Origin: Trichomonas tenax
Lineage: Eukaryota; Parabasalia; Trichomonadida; Trichomonadidae
Assembly (NCBI GenBank): GCA_023091735.1
Contig: JALKBU010000017.1
Coordinates: 1-64,000 of the forward strand
Reading direction: 5' to 3'
Length of the DNA stretch: 64,000 bases
Shown here: piece by piece, positions 31,932-42,500 of the stretch
Layout of the letters: each line of letters starts with the position of its first letter
Numbering within the stretch: the first letter of the stretch is position 1
Program-made: the position numbers and the translations under genes
Notes under the pieces: generated by a model
Database searches by the model: none
Told to the model about the DNA's origin: nothing
Seen by the model: only the letters and a program-made list of their open reading frames with translations

Positions 31932-32592
31932 GATAAATATATTTGGAGACTATTATGTATTATTTTTGCCATGTAAATTAAAACTGTCATATAAAGAAAT
32001 CTCCAATAAACTCATTGAGAACATGATTATATGACTTAAAATATCATGCTCAGTCAGGAAATATATCCATTTTGATGCTCCAATACAAAGAACATTCGAC
32101 CCATCATTTATCACGTAAATTACACTATTGCCATGGCGCAGGGATTATATCGATATGCAAATTTTAATTGTGCGACTGCATTGAATAGTTTTTACCGATG
32201 AAATTTTTGATAAGTTTACAGCCTTTAACTTTTGTTAATTTCTAAAAATTTATGCAAACATATATCTCAATAATATAGTCAATATGATTATGTAATTTCA
32301 ATAATTCCAAACGATTATTTTACACTCAAATTATTTTCGTTTTATCGAAATATTAATTACATTTATAGCGTAAACCAAAACAATCCAATAATTTAATTCT
32401 GAATTCGCAAAAAAATTAATAGAATAAGCATCTTTACATATATAGAGCATAATGTTAATTGTTACAAAAAGTGCCATACCGTGCTTTTCACACAAAATTT
32501 CATAACGCGTAAAAATCAAGATATGATATATGTTTTAGATCATATAAAATTACGTGAATATTCAAAATTCAAATATTTACAAATTCAAAATT

Positions 32593-33099
32593 ATGTTTTT
32601 CCTTCTTTATATGTTCGTTGGAATATGGTCAGCGCCAAAACGAACACGATCACCTCCAACTCCAACGAGATCGATAAATACGCTGCCTATAGTTATATCT
32701 GGATCGATAATTATTCAAATTTTTATAATATTGGCAATTATCGCATCTATTTTGTTTTTCAGTATTCAAAAGAGAGGTGCAAGGCAAGAACTTGTCGATG
32801 ATCAGAAAGAAAATTCAGGATCTTTGACTCCGCACACAATAACAGGAGAAAACGATGAGGTTCCTTTAGTTCCTATAACAAGAACAAATTCAAATTCGCC
32901 CAGAAAACAACAACCACCAGAAATAATGCCTCTTATACAGAATAATCAGGATTATTCATATTCGTATTACGAAGAGGAAGAAGATTATTACTACAGAGGC
33001 AGTAAAATCAAGATCATTCGTAAGCTTCAACCCAATGTAAGTGATGATTCATCGTCAGATTCATTGATATCTTTAGCAAAAGTTACTTGTGACCTTTAG
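32593..33099 (+). CDS. small single-pass membrane protein
   Basis: I choose the ATG at 32593, which gives 168 residues; the frame is open upstream only through a GTG. MFFLLYMFVGIWS is a convincing signal peptide. A short Pro/Thr-rich ectodomain (TRSPPTPTRS) follows, then a membrane segment around residues 37-58 (VISGSIIIQIFIILAIIASI), then a cytoplasmic tail of about 105 residues. The tail is polar, with acidic and Tyr-rich clusters (YSYSYYEEEEDYYY) that could be phosphorylation or sorting sites. It looks like the membrane-anchor module of a surface protein without its large ectodomain, so it is either a genuine small membrane protein or a truncated gene. Confidence 0.6.
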   Translation: MFFLLYMFVGIWSAPKRTRSPPTPTRSINTLPIVISGSIIIQIFIILAIIASILFFSIQKRGARQELVDDQKENSGSLTPHTITGENDEVPLVPITRTNSNSPRKQQPPEIMPLIQNNQDYSYSYYEEEEDYYYRGSKIKIIRKLQPNVSDDSSSDSLISLAKVTCDL

Positions 33100-33724
33100 T
33101 TCTGTTTTGTTATTTTATGTTTTGTTTGTAATTAAATATTATGTATATAAAATGGGCAAATGCTAGCAAAATTCGAAAAAAATTATCTTTTGACCTAAAT
33201 GATGATCGATATCAAAGCATATACTTTTGAATTTGAACTATATTATCTGAATACATAACATTTGATTATTGTATTTTCTCCAAATTTCAACAAATTTTGT
33301 GATAGATTCAACACTTTTTCATAAAATATGCTTATTTCTCCATAATAAGTTAATTATTCAATTATACTTCATTCATATTGTTTATAGTCATATTCATGCT
33401 TGTTTAATGATGAGTTATTTTTTAACAATTACTTTTTTTTGCAAATTTAGGCTTAAGCACACTAGAAAATACTCGAACTTTTGATACATTAATAAAGTTC
33501 TCACTCCATTTTTGAAATATCAAATGTTATTGAACTTTTATAATAATCAACTCACAATGACTTATAAGCAATACATTAGCATCTCATTGAGACACATAAC
33601 AACATGGCGACTTTGTGCTTATGAAATAAAAAATAATTAAATTAAATACAAACAAATTTTATGGGCTAACATAGTAGTTAGAATACTCGGACTCACTGAC
33701 TGATATAGTGAATGAGGACCAGTA
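33100..33724. other. AT-rich spacer
   Basis: No supported coding or RNA feature is present. The last 65 bases may still belong to the tail of the minus-strand membrane-anchor pseudogene, because its protein-like composition continues past the stop at 33725. Confidence 0.45.
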
Positions 33725-34427
33725 TTATTCTTCGGAATATATATTTTCAGAACCATGCATAATCTGTTTCGTGACTCTCACGGTGCTTCTTATCATATTT
33801 AAAACTGTTAATATAATAACCACAATAATTGTTCCTGTGGAGATATTGGCGACCTTCCTGACGTGTCCAACAGCTTGTGGAACGAACACTCTCTTAGGAG
33901 ACTGCGTTTCTTTGATGGCAACTTTGACCGATTTTGGAACATATGGAAGTCCAACAAAACCATCATAATATGGTGTTTGTGTTGGCTTAACTGTCCAACG
34001 TGGTATTGGAATATATGGTGTTGGGCCTGTTTATTCTGTTGTTTCTAATGACGTCATTTCTGGAGTTGTTTTTTGTGGTGTCATCAAAAGTATTATTTTT
34101 GGAGTGTCATATGGTGTATCTTTTGGTGTTCTTTCAGGTGGCAATTTCTTTGGAGTTATCTGAGGTGTTGTTTTAGGTGTAGTAGAAGGTTTTGTCTTTG
34201 GTGTAATATTTGGAGTTGTCGAAGGCGTTGTTAAGAGGTGTAAAAGATGGCGTTTCTTTTGATGTTGTTTGTGGTGTCGTTATTGGTATTGTAGGAGGTG
34301 TTATCGATGGTGTAGTATATGGAGTAGTATGTGGTGTATTAGAAGGTGTGATTTCAGGTGTTGTCATTGGAGTTGTCGAAGGAGTTGTTAATTGTGTTGT
34401 TGAAAATGGATTTTTAAAAAATTCCAT
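33725..34427 (-). pseudogene. Thr/Pro-rich stalk plus membrane anchor of a surface protein
   Basis: On the minus strand the sequence begins with a stalk of repeated TTP/TP units (TTPSTTPMTTPEITP and so on). It continues through a frameshift near 34245 and an in-frame TAA near 34030. Then come a Pro-rich linker, a membrane segment (ISTGTIIVVIILTVLNMI) and a short cytoplasmic tail (about 25 residues, ending SENIYSEE) at a stop at 33725. This is the C-terminal architecture of trichomonad BspA-type surface proteins: a mucin-like juxtamembrane stalk, then a membrane anchor and tail. The repeat-domain N-terminus is absent and the 5' edge abuts an LRR copy in the opposite orientation. Confidence 0.65.
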
Positions 34428-35050
34428 ACGGTTGTTTTAGCAATTTTATTAATTTAGTTGATATTCAGTTACCAGATTAAATTGAATACATTGATGATCA
34501 GGTTTTCTTGAATAGTAAGATTAAAACTTTTACAATTCCTAAAAATCTCTCTTCAATCGCATCTGGTAATCCATTTGATAACTCCAGAACACTTGAATAC
34601 ATTTATTCCTCTAATGATACAATTGGGTATAGAGCAGTTGAAGGAGTTATGTATACAAAAGATATAAAAACTTTAGTTTGTTTTCCAAGCCAATTACGTA
34701 TTTCAAAATTCATTGTTCCATTTGGTGTTGAAAAAATTTTACATGCATTATTGCGACCAGCTTATTTGACTGAAGTTATTTTCCCTGAAACATTGAACAC
34801 TTGTGGTTCATTATTTCTAGGCGATATGGGAAATCATTTAAGAAAAGTTATTATATTGCGATCTATTGATTTTGTCAATGTAACTTTTGATACAACCGCA
34901 TTTTTGGATGCAAATTTTAAGCGGTCAGATATTAAGTACATGGCATTCAAAGAATACCAAGATAGATTGTGCAAACCAAAAATTTGTACTTCATCATTTG
35001 CGCTTCCAAATATTGGCTTTATCGCATTATATGTTTTAATATTACAATGA
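34393..35050 (+). pseudogene. BspA-like LRR protein copy A
   Basis: The sequence aligns with the other copies in this cluster. Landmarks are a VENGF-type start, LVDIQLPD, KIKTFTIPKNLSSIASGNPF, YTKDIKTLVCFP, ISKFIVPFGVE and EVIFPETL. It ends with a short Cys pair (CKPKIC) and a hydrophobic tail (NIGFIALYVLILQ). A frameshift near 34415 and a TAA at the position of the Ser in the LPDS motif (near 34479) break the 5' part; the 34508-35050 frame is open but lacks an ATG. BspA-like repeats are extracellular adhesion modules. Confidence 0.7.
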
Positions 35051-35415
35051 TTATTCTATAAAGTTATTTAGAGACTCTTTAAAGAATTACTGTTTTCATA
35101 AACAAAATCTATAACCATATGTTATAGCTATGATAGACTTAATTGTAATTCAACTGCAATTTGCAATTGAAGTTTGAATATAGTTATTGCAGTTAGTGAG
35201 ACCTAATTACAATTCGATTTTCAATTGAAATTATATGCATTCAATTGCAATTTCCCACCCTAAAATACAATTCAAATGATATATCATTCATATTTATGCA
35301 ATATTAGTGAATCGATATTTTTCCAATTATAGATTTTGAAGAAAGGCTTTGAAACATGACATTTTTATGTTCTAATATCCAAGTTTGATGTTGATAATAA
35401 TTTATAACACTCCAC
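35051..35415. other. spacer between LRR copies
   Basis: This AT-rich stretch shows no coding signal. An ATG at 35391 opens a short frame that would join copy B only after a one-base shift. Confidence 0.4.
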
Positions 35416-36131
35416 ATTGAGTATAATAACAGAATTGATGTTGCTATTCCACAAGAAACAAATCAATCATTAATTACCGAAATAATTGTCGAAAATGGAT
35501 TTAAAAAGATTCCATTTGGATGTTTCAAAGATTTCATAAATTTAGTAGATATCCAGTTACCAGATTCAATTGAATATATTGATAATTGGAGTTTCATGAA
35601 TACAAAATTAAAAACTTTTACAATTCCAAAAAAAATAACATCAATCTCAGGAGGCAATCCATTTGATGACATCAGAACTCTTGAGTATATATATTCTTCA
35701 AATGACACAATTGGATATTGATCAATTGATGGTGTTATGTTCACAAAAAATTTAACAACTTTAGTTTGTTTCCAATACAATTTGAAGATTTTTAAATATT
35801 TTGTTCCAAATGGAGTTGAAAATGTTTACTATAATGGACTACGCGAACTAAAATATTTGACTGAAATTATTTTCCGGAAACTTTAAAGACAGTTGGAAAT
35901 TCTTTTTTGCAAGGAATGAATAAGAAATTGAAATCTGTAATAATTTTGAGGTCAATTGAATTTAAAGAAATCATAATAAACGGCACAGATTTAAATGTTT
36001 TAAACATTCAATATATGACCTTTCAGGAATATAATGAAAGATTTTGCCAAGCGACAATTTGCACAGCTGGTAGACATTTTCAAACATTCAGATATAATTC
36101 CTTGTATTTATGTGTTGTTATTGTCCTATAA
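35416..36131 (+). pseudogene. BspA-like LRR protein copy B
   Basis: The frame is in register from IEYNNRIDVAIP through EIIVENGFKKIPFGCF, QLPDSIEYIDNWSF, KTFTIPKKITSISGGNPF and EYIYSSNDTIGY to a TGA at 35719-35721. It continues in the same frame through TTLVCF to a one-base deletion near 35875 (FPETL reads FRKL). The last part (GNSFLQGMNKKLKSVIILRS to the stop at 36129-36131) is open. The end repeats the family pattern: a Cys pair then a hydrophobic tail (YNSLYLCVVIVL). Confidence 0.75.
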
Positions 36132-36300
36132 ACATTAAAATTAAAAGTCATCTGAGACAATTCAAAAATTAACAGTTTTTGGACGATTTATGGGGTGTGA
36201 AAGCATCAGAAAAATGTCGAAAAACTGCTATTATAGGATCATATGATTTATTTCACTTCTAAAATGACTAATTTTGAAAGTCTTGTCACGGAAAATTTCA

Positions 36301-36503
36301 CTATAAAAATACATTGTGCCGTTTGAAGTTGAAAATTTTTCGGGTATAATCTTTTTTGAAAAATTATGAACAATTTTTGTCAAGCTAAAGTTTGCGCTGC
36401 TGGTGAAGATATGCAAATATTTAATCAGAATAATTTTCATTCATATGTTTTTGTATTTCAACGAGTTATTTTCTCATTATTTTACAATACAGCATATAAA
36501 TAA
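36301..36503 (+). pseudogene. internally deleted BspA-like LRR remnant (B')
   Basis: A short block reads YIVPFEVENF, as in the KFIVPFGVE motif of the other copies. The FPETL region is damaged, and the next readable part is the C-terminus (FCQAKVCAAGEDMQIF then a hydrophobic tail to a stop at 36501-36503). The middle of the gene has been lost. Confidence 0.55.
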
Positions 36504-36520
36504 AACTGACATATTAACCT

Positions 36521-36525
36521 TCATA
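36521..36525 (+). promoter_or_regulatory. Inr TCATA before LRR copy C
   Basis: TCATA fits TCA-Y-(T/A). Its A lies 17 bases before the ATG at 36540, the usual spacing. Confidence 0.4.
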
Positions 36526-36539
36526 TTTTGTATTTTTTA

Positions 36540-37313
36540 ATGTAATTTTCTTATATAACATTACGAATTGAATACAACAATAGCGATGATGTTACTGTTC
36601 CATCAGATGTTAATAAGGCATTAATCACAAATATTATTGTTGATGATGGATTCAAAAAGGTTCCTCATAGTTGCTTCATTGATTTTAACAATTTGATTGA
36701 TATAAAATTACCAGATTCAATTGAGTATATTAATGATTGGGCCTTCATGAGAACAAAATTAAAAACTTTCACAGTTCCAAAAAATCTTGCTTCGGTAGCT
36801 AGAGGAAATCCTTTTGATGACATTCCAACGATTGAATATTTCTACACTAAAAATGACTCAGTAGGATATCGAGCAGTAGATGGTGTTTTATACACAAAAG
36901 ATATGAAGACTCTAATCTGCTTTCCAAGGTGTTTACGTGTCTCAAAATTTATAGTTCCATATGGTGTTGAAACAACCTTTACTAATGCAATTTATCACCT
37001 CATGTTTTTAAATGAAATAATATTCCCAGAAACATTTAAAAATGCAGGTGAATTATTTTTAGCTTCAATGAATAATCGTTTGAAATCCGTAATAATTTTG
37101 AGATCTATAGATTATGAGAGTGTATCTTTTACAAACACCCCTTTTTCTGATACAGAATTTCTGGAAGAAGATATTCAATACTTGACTTTTCGAGAATATG
37201 AAGATCTGTATTGCAAAGTAGAAATATCAGCTGATTATTTTTTAGCTTCTTCAAATTGTTTTGTTAAAACATTCTTTCAAAATTTTCACACTTATATTAC
37301 TGTATTACATTAA
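36540..37313 (+). pseudogene. BspA-like LRR protein copy C, nonsense at codon 2
   Basis: Immediately after ATG (36540-36542) comes TAA (36543-36545). The same frame then stays open for 255 codons to the stop at 37311-37313: YITLRIEYNNSDDVTVP, NIIVDDGFKKVP, IKLPDSIEYINDWAF, KTFTVPKNLASVARGNPF, YTKDMKTLICFP, SKFIVPYGVE, EIIFPETF, SVIILRSIDY, ending in a hydrophobic tail (FVKTFFQNFHTYITVLH). Apart from codon 2 it is undamaged, so the inactivation looks recent, or translation starts elsewhere. Members of this family are extracellular repeat proteins; this one has no obvious cleavable signal. Confidence 0.7.
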
Positions 37314-37317
37314 TAAT

Positions 37318-37560
37318 TGAATATAATGATATTGTTAAAATTATGTAAAGATTAAAATTATTAAAAAGTTAATAACTGCTGATGAATATGCGCAGGAATT
37401 ATTATATATAAAAGACATGAAAACTTATAAGAATCGAAATGGATAGTTCCACATGAAATTGAAAGTATTAATTGCGCAATTTTTCCAGAAACGTTTCAAA
37501 GTTTATGCCATCAAAAGGATTATCACTATAAAATACTCAATCAAGTATAAAGCGAGATAT
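37318..37560 (+). pseudogene. LRR remnant (C')
   Basis: Short matches to the family remain in different frames: IEYND near the start, YIKDMKT, then IVPHEIES and IFPETFQSL. The stretch is heavily deleted. The 65-bp dispersed repeat lies immediately downstream. Confidence 0.45.
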
Positions 37561-37591
37561 CATACAACCATCGGGTTTGCGGGTCACTTTT

Positions 37592-37656
37592 TATTGTAAA
37601 ATATAATTTTTCCCCATTTGGGGACGCACGTGGGGAAGACCCCCATATGGGAAATG
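37592..37656 (+). repeat. 65-bp dispersed repeat, copy 2
   Basis: It is about 92 percent identical to 31867-31931. The upstream 30 bases also resemble the left flank of the diverged copy at 31421-31480 (ACAACCATC, then GTCACTTTTT). It sits between LRR relics. Confidence 0.65.
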
Positions 37657-37705
37657 AGAAAAAGCCTGATAGTTGATATCATATGCGTGATATCCAAACT
37701 CTATC

Positions 37706-37905
37706 TTGCAATTTATAAAATTACCAAACTCAATTGAATATATCGATGATTGGTCCTTTATGGGATCAAAATTAAGAACATCCACAGTTCCAAAAAATCT
37801 TGCTTCGGTAGCTATAGGAAATCCTTTTGATGCCTTGAATTATCTCGAATGCTTTTATTGTAATGGCGGCTCAAAATGATATAGAGTTATCGATTGCATT
37901 TTATA
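37706..37905 (+). pseudogene. LRR fragment D' merging into copy D
   Basis: It reads LQFIKLPNSIEYIDDWSF, then LRTSTVPKNLASVAIGNPF and LECFYCN, as in the middle of copy C. It then slips into another frame and joins the start of copy D. The ATG of copy D (37863) lies inside this fragment. Confidence 0.6.
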
Positions 37906-38621
37906 TACTAAGAATCGAATATAATAATAGCGACAATGTCGTTGTGCCTGCAAATATCAATAAAACGTTATATACAAATGTAATTGTCGATGAGGGATAC
38001 AAGAAAATCCCACATGGCTGTTTTCAAGGATTTGTGAGTTTAAAGGAAATAACATTACCAGATTCAATAACAGATATAGATGATTGGGCATTTATGTACA
38101 CAAAATTAACAAAGTTTCGAATACCAAAAAAATTAACTTGGGTATCTCGGGGAAATCCATTTGATGAACTTTACGATCTCGAATATTTTTATTCAGATAA
38201 TGATACAGTAGGATATTGCGCATTAGATGGAGTGATGTTTTCGAAAGATCTAAAATCTTTAGTTTGCTTTCCTCATGCAAAAAAGATATCAAAATATATT
38301 GTTCCATTTGGTGTTGAATTTATTTTCTTCAACGGATTTGCTGCAAATCCTTATCTGAAAGAAGTTATATTCCCTGAATCATTAAATTCTACTGGTGAAT
38401 ATTTTTTGTCTAAAATGAAACAATTAAAATCTGTGATAATATTAAGATCGATTAATTTTAAAAATGTTACTTTTGACTTGCATTCTTATGAAAAATACCA
38501 ATACATGACTTTTGAGGAATATAATAGTTATTACTGCAAACCAAAAATCTGTACAGCATGTTCTTTCATGAATTTTTGGCGAACAATTTATATTCAAATG
38601 TTTGTTTTTGCATTGATATAA
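37863..38621 (+). CDS. BspA-like LRR protein copy D (only intact copy)
   Basis: This 252-codon frame opens with ATG and has no breaks. After an atypical N-terminus (MAAQNDIELSIAFYI) it follows the family: LRIEYNNSDNVVVPANI, IVDEGYKKIPHGCF, EITLPDSITDIDDWAF, KFRIPKKLTWVSRGNPF, YCALDGVMFSKDLKSLVCFP, SKYIVPFGVE and EVIFPESL, then the Cys pair CKPKIC and a hydrophobic tail (FWRTIYIQMFVFALI). The repeats are LRR_5-type, as in bacterial BspA and trichomonad surface proteins that mediate adhesion. No signal peptide is visible, so surface delivery is uncertain. The N-terminus derives from a different frame of fragment D', so the gene may be a chance chimera rather than functional. Confidence 0.6.
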   Translation: MAAQNDIELSIAFYILRIEYNNSDNVVVPANINKTLYTNVIVDEGYKKIPHGCFQGFVSLKEITLPDSITDIDDWAFMYTKLTKFRIPKKLTWVSRGNPFDELYDLEYFYSDNDTVGYCALDGVMFSKDLKSLVCFPHAKKISKYIVPFGVEFIFFNGFAANPYLKEVIFPESLNSTGEYFLSKMKQLKSVIILRSINFKNVTFDLHSYEKYQYMTFEEYNSYYCKPKICTACSFMNFWRTIYIQMFVFALI

Positions 38622-38690
38622 AAAAATTTATTCGAAGCAAGCTGCTAAGAAAATATCATAATGATGTTTATATTGAAGTTGAATATATTC

Positions 38691-39484
38691 TCACTCTTCA
38701 GTAGCAGGAATATAACATGAGCAAGCCACAATATTATTATAACATTGGCTGCCGAATTCACAATTATTAATGTTTACATTTCTATAAAAAATGATTGGCA
38801 AAGATCATATCTGCAATTTGTCAAACAATAATTTCCTGGATTTCCACTACATCCATAACTATTAGTGATATTTTTCATTTTAAGAATAATTACATCATTA
38901 ACGTTATGTGTTGCTCCATTCAAATTGTTTCCAAATATATAAATCGTTGAAGAGTCATTGATAAAGTTTGCATGCTCTAAGTATGTCGCAGGTCCATTTG
39001 AAATAAAATTCTCTATAGAAAAAAGTGATTCTGAACCATTAGTTGAAAAACTTTGTATATATTTGATTTTGGCATAACTTGAAGGACAAATTGTCATAAT
39101 AACTCCATAACACTCTCTTTTACCCATTCTATTAAACAAAAGGTTAAAGTTATTGAAAGTAGTATCTCCTCTCTCCCAAATTGCATGTTGATGTGCTGCT
39201 ACAAGTGATGATGATATTTGGTCAGCATACATTTTATTTATTTCATATTGGAAATCACTGTTCATCTCTCCATAGTTTTTATAAAAGCAACATTTTGTTA
39301 TATTAAAACTTGATGAACTTGAGTAAGAAGTCTTCATATTGACAGATCCACCTCTATCAGTTGAAGAATTGTTAGTAAATAATAACAAGAACTATCAATC
39401 TGTTGCAGTAAATTGCTCCGCCATAAGTCCCTGAACAGTTTGCAAAATATGAACGAGAGATTGTTGAAGTCGTTGTTACTGTTG
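38691..39484 (-). pseudogene. Pmp-like beta-helix protein fragment
   Basis: The minus strand reads a Thr/Gln-rich lead (FNQQTTVTTTSTISRS), then NCSGTYGGAIYCN, a frameshift near 39390, then the open part from TNNSSTDRGG to SFFIEM (39388-38774). A further frameshift leads into NNCEFGSQCYNNIVACSCY and a stop at 38691-38693. GGAI and the Cys blocks match the fragment at 12071-12955 closely. No signal peptide or membrane anchor remains. Confidence 0.65.
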
Positions 39485-39566
39485 TCTGTTGGTTGAAAGT
39501 ACTGGTAAAATCAGTTAAAGAACAAAAGAATAGACTGCAAATAATCATTAAAAATTTGGTGGATGA

Positions 39567-42500
39567 AAACCGTTATTTTATTTCCGATATTACGAATTTA
39601 TTAATGGCTATGGTAATGCATTTTATTTGTCATGAAAATTTAGTTATCAATATTCTGAAGATATTCAATTTAACTTATCAATTTATGATGATGATTTTGA
39701 TGATACAATCTATATTGAAGCAATAGTTAATAATATGATTCCAAATCCACATCGTGATGCAAGCTTCCCTGTTATTTTCAAAGCATATGATTCCAGAGAA
39801 GCAAGATCAAAAATTTTTGAATATGATCTTACAGTTCGCCAATCTCCAGTTATTGTTATCATGTCTAATGTGGAAAGAATGTACCGTCCAAATAATACTT
39901 TAAAAGTTACAGGTTATGTTCGAGATTTCTTGCCTGGAGCTCAATTCCAAATAATCCATCGTATGAACTCATATTATAGGAACTACTCGACCTCGCAAAT
40001 AACAATGTATGACAACTATACATCGCCTGAATTTTCGTTCGAAATTGCGTTGCCTGCAACAGCAAAAAGAAATTATTTGGAAATTTATGCTGAGAAGACA
40101 GATAGGTTAGTTAGTCGATATTTTGCAATGACTGTGATTACTAATACTCCAAAAATAACTGACTGGCGTCATTTCAAAGAAACTAATTCAAATGGCGCAT
40201 TTATGAATATTGATGTTAACATCACTGATGATTCAATGTCAAGGTTATGTTATCGCATCGACAGAGGTGATTCTTCCTGCATCGATTGCAAATTAATTAA
40301 TGAAGTTAATTTCCCAGTCTCATACCAATTAGTACTTCAAATGCGGACTATCTGAATGGAAATCGCGATCTTACTATATATGTGCTGGATGAATTTGATG
40401 CAAGATCCTCAGAATTAACAAAGACATTTCCTATCTCAGCACGCATGCACCAAGTATCAGCATTGTTTATTACCCCACTGGAGATTATGCCCCTTCAGAC
40501 TATGTCACATTTAGTGGTAAGTCTTTCGAAGTTGATGAAGGAGATACAATTCAAGTAATTGCTAAACTTGACTCTCAAGATCAATTCTCTCTTGGAAGTT
40601 ATGTTGTTGATGGTACATTTTATCAATTGCACGCTCCAAGTTCCACCAACAGAAGCCCGACACACAATTTTTGTCGCTGCTTATGATCAATATGAAGCCA
40701 AATCAAAGACAAAAAAATTCATTTTCGTGCCAGATGGCAACCAACAATTCGTGCTTTAACACCTCTCAAAAAATATTATTTATATGACAGACCAATAGTT
40801 CTTGATGTCGAGTTATACGATTTTCATCCAGGTCGGACTGTCAAAGTGTTTTACACATATGATCGTGGATATAAAAATCATCTAACGGATGTTGTAATGG
40901 GAGAAAATTATGCATCCGACGTTATTACACTTACCATACCTCCCGAAGGTGATTGCTTTGATTATTATTTAGCTCTATGGGTTGAGAGTGAAAAAGGTGG
41001 AATTTTATCAAGTTTTGGGGAAGAAAGAATACGATTTAATATGATTCCTGAAATCCAATTGAATAACCAATTGCAAGATGTATATTACAAACCTGTATTC
41101 ATTGATTTAGATATAAATGCATAGGATGATGATTTTGTACATATTTACTATCGAATTAATGAAGATGGAAATGAATTATCTTTGTTTACTCTCTATGGCC
41201 CAGGATACAGGACGAAAGGCCAAATCAAATTTGATCGTCCTTCCAGTGAAACATTTGAACTGCTAATTTATGGCAAAGATTCATATGGAATATTTCAAAT
41301 ATCATTCGCAAAACAATCAAATTTAATGCTTCAGTTAGTTCTCCAGAATTAGAAGCCGAATTTCGTGAAACAACTTATTTCTATAGATTCGGCGAAATAA
41401 TTCCTGTTAAACTGAAAATACTTGATAGAGAACTTTATCCAAAGTTAGATAATGTCTACAGTTATAATGATTTTGAACCACAATAGATACCATGAAATTT
41501 GAAGTTGTTCCTCATACAATTACTTGGCAACCTCCAGTTAGTATCGTTAGCAACTATGAATACCAACAACTATATACTGAAAGCTTTGACGCACAAAAGA
41601 AATTTAAGAACATCATACCTGAAGATGCACCATTACCTTCTACGGATATCTATTATTTCAAATATGAAGATAAAGAGTTTTCCATTGATATAAGAACAGT
41701 TCATAAATCATTAACATTTGATTGTCGACAGATATCTTCCTCTTCGCAAACTGAATGGCACTTTGAATATCTATATCAAATATCTTGAAAATAATACTGT
41801 TAAAAAAATTGTTCAGCCAATTACCATGAATGATCCTCCAAACTTTACAGTTCTCAGCATTAATAATAAGCTTTTTGGAAATGGATTCATTGGTCTCGAC
41901 GCTGAATTAGTTGATGATGCCAATACAAGAATGGCTTACAGAAATGATGAAGGTGAGGAAGCTAATTTCACTGACTTCTATTCTATTTTCAATACACCAA
42001 AGACAATTCGCAAGCAAATCGAAATCAAGAATGGATCCATTTCATATGCAAAGCACAATCTCATCCTTGTTGCAATAGATGATTTAGGATTACGCTCAGA
42101 GGAGCAATCGTTCCCATTCTATTATTATGGCAGCTATACTCCAACCCTTGAAACAGATCCAATTACTGAAAAAGATTACAATATAACTGGTACTATCACT
42201 GTTACAGGTTTTATAGATGATGGCGATATTGATGATAACTTGACATTGTACATTAGGTATGATCGTGATTTCGTTCCTATCTATAACTGTCAACAGACCA
42301 GAGAGAATTACGTCAGCATTTCAGCATCCTTATCACACGGCACAAGTATGGATTGAATTCTGTTATTTTGCAAGTTCGTGATGACCGCGGAGCAACATCA
42401 AAAGAAGCAATTATTGAATATAATGTTATTATAAATGAAGAACCATGTCCAAGCAGTGTTCCTGAACTATCACCAATCACACCATATCGAACACCAGTCT

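Larger units (their letters stand above)
30569..32592. other. intergenic region with coding relics and repeats
   Basis: No intact gene is visible. It holds a 40-bp tandem duplication (30971-31050), a 34-codon relic frame (31074-31178), a hairpin (31201-31228), a short protein-like relic at 31281-31355, and two related dispersed-repeat copies (31421-31480 and 31867-31931). The GC-richer part at 31480-31900 has several CCCCATTTT/GGGAAA runs. Confidence 0.45.

Noticed and set aside
34210..34440. Gly-Val-rich plus-strand open frame
   Set aside because: It is the antisense reading of the Thr/Pro-rich stalk on the minus strand; TTP codons reversed give Gly-Val.
36543..36545. Stop-codon recoding as an explanation for the many in-frame stops
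   Set aside because: The broken genes use TAA, TGA and TAG, and the intact genes (BEACH, ABCA, DM10) show no internal stops, so the standard code applies and these are pseudogenes.
39493..39726. 77-codon plus-strand frame
   Set aside because: The protein-like signal in this stretch is in a different frame that belongs to the surface-protein pseudogene (YSEDIQFNLSIYDDDF).
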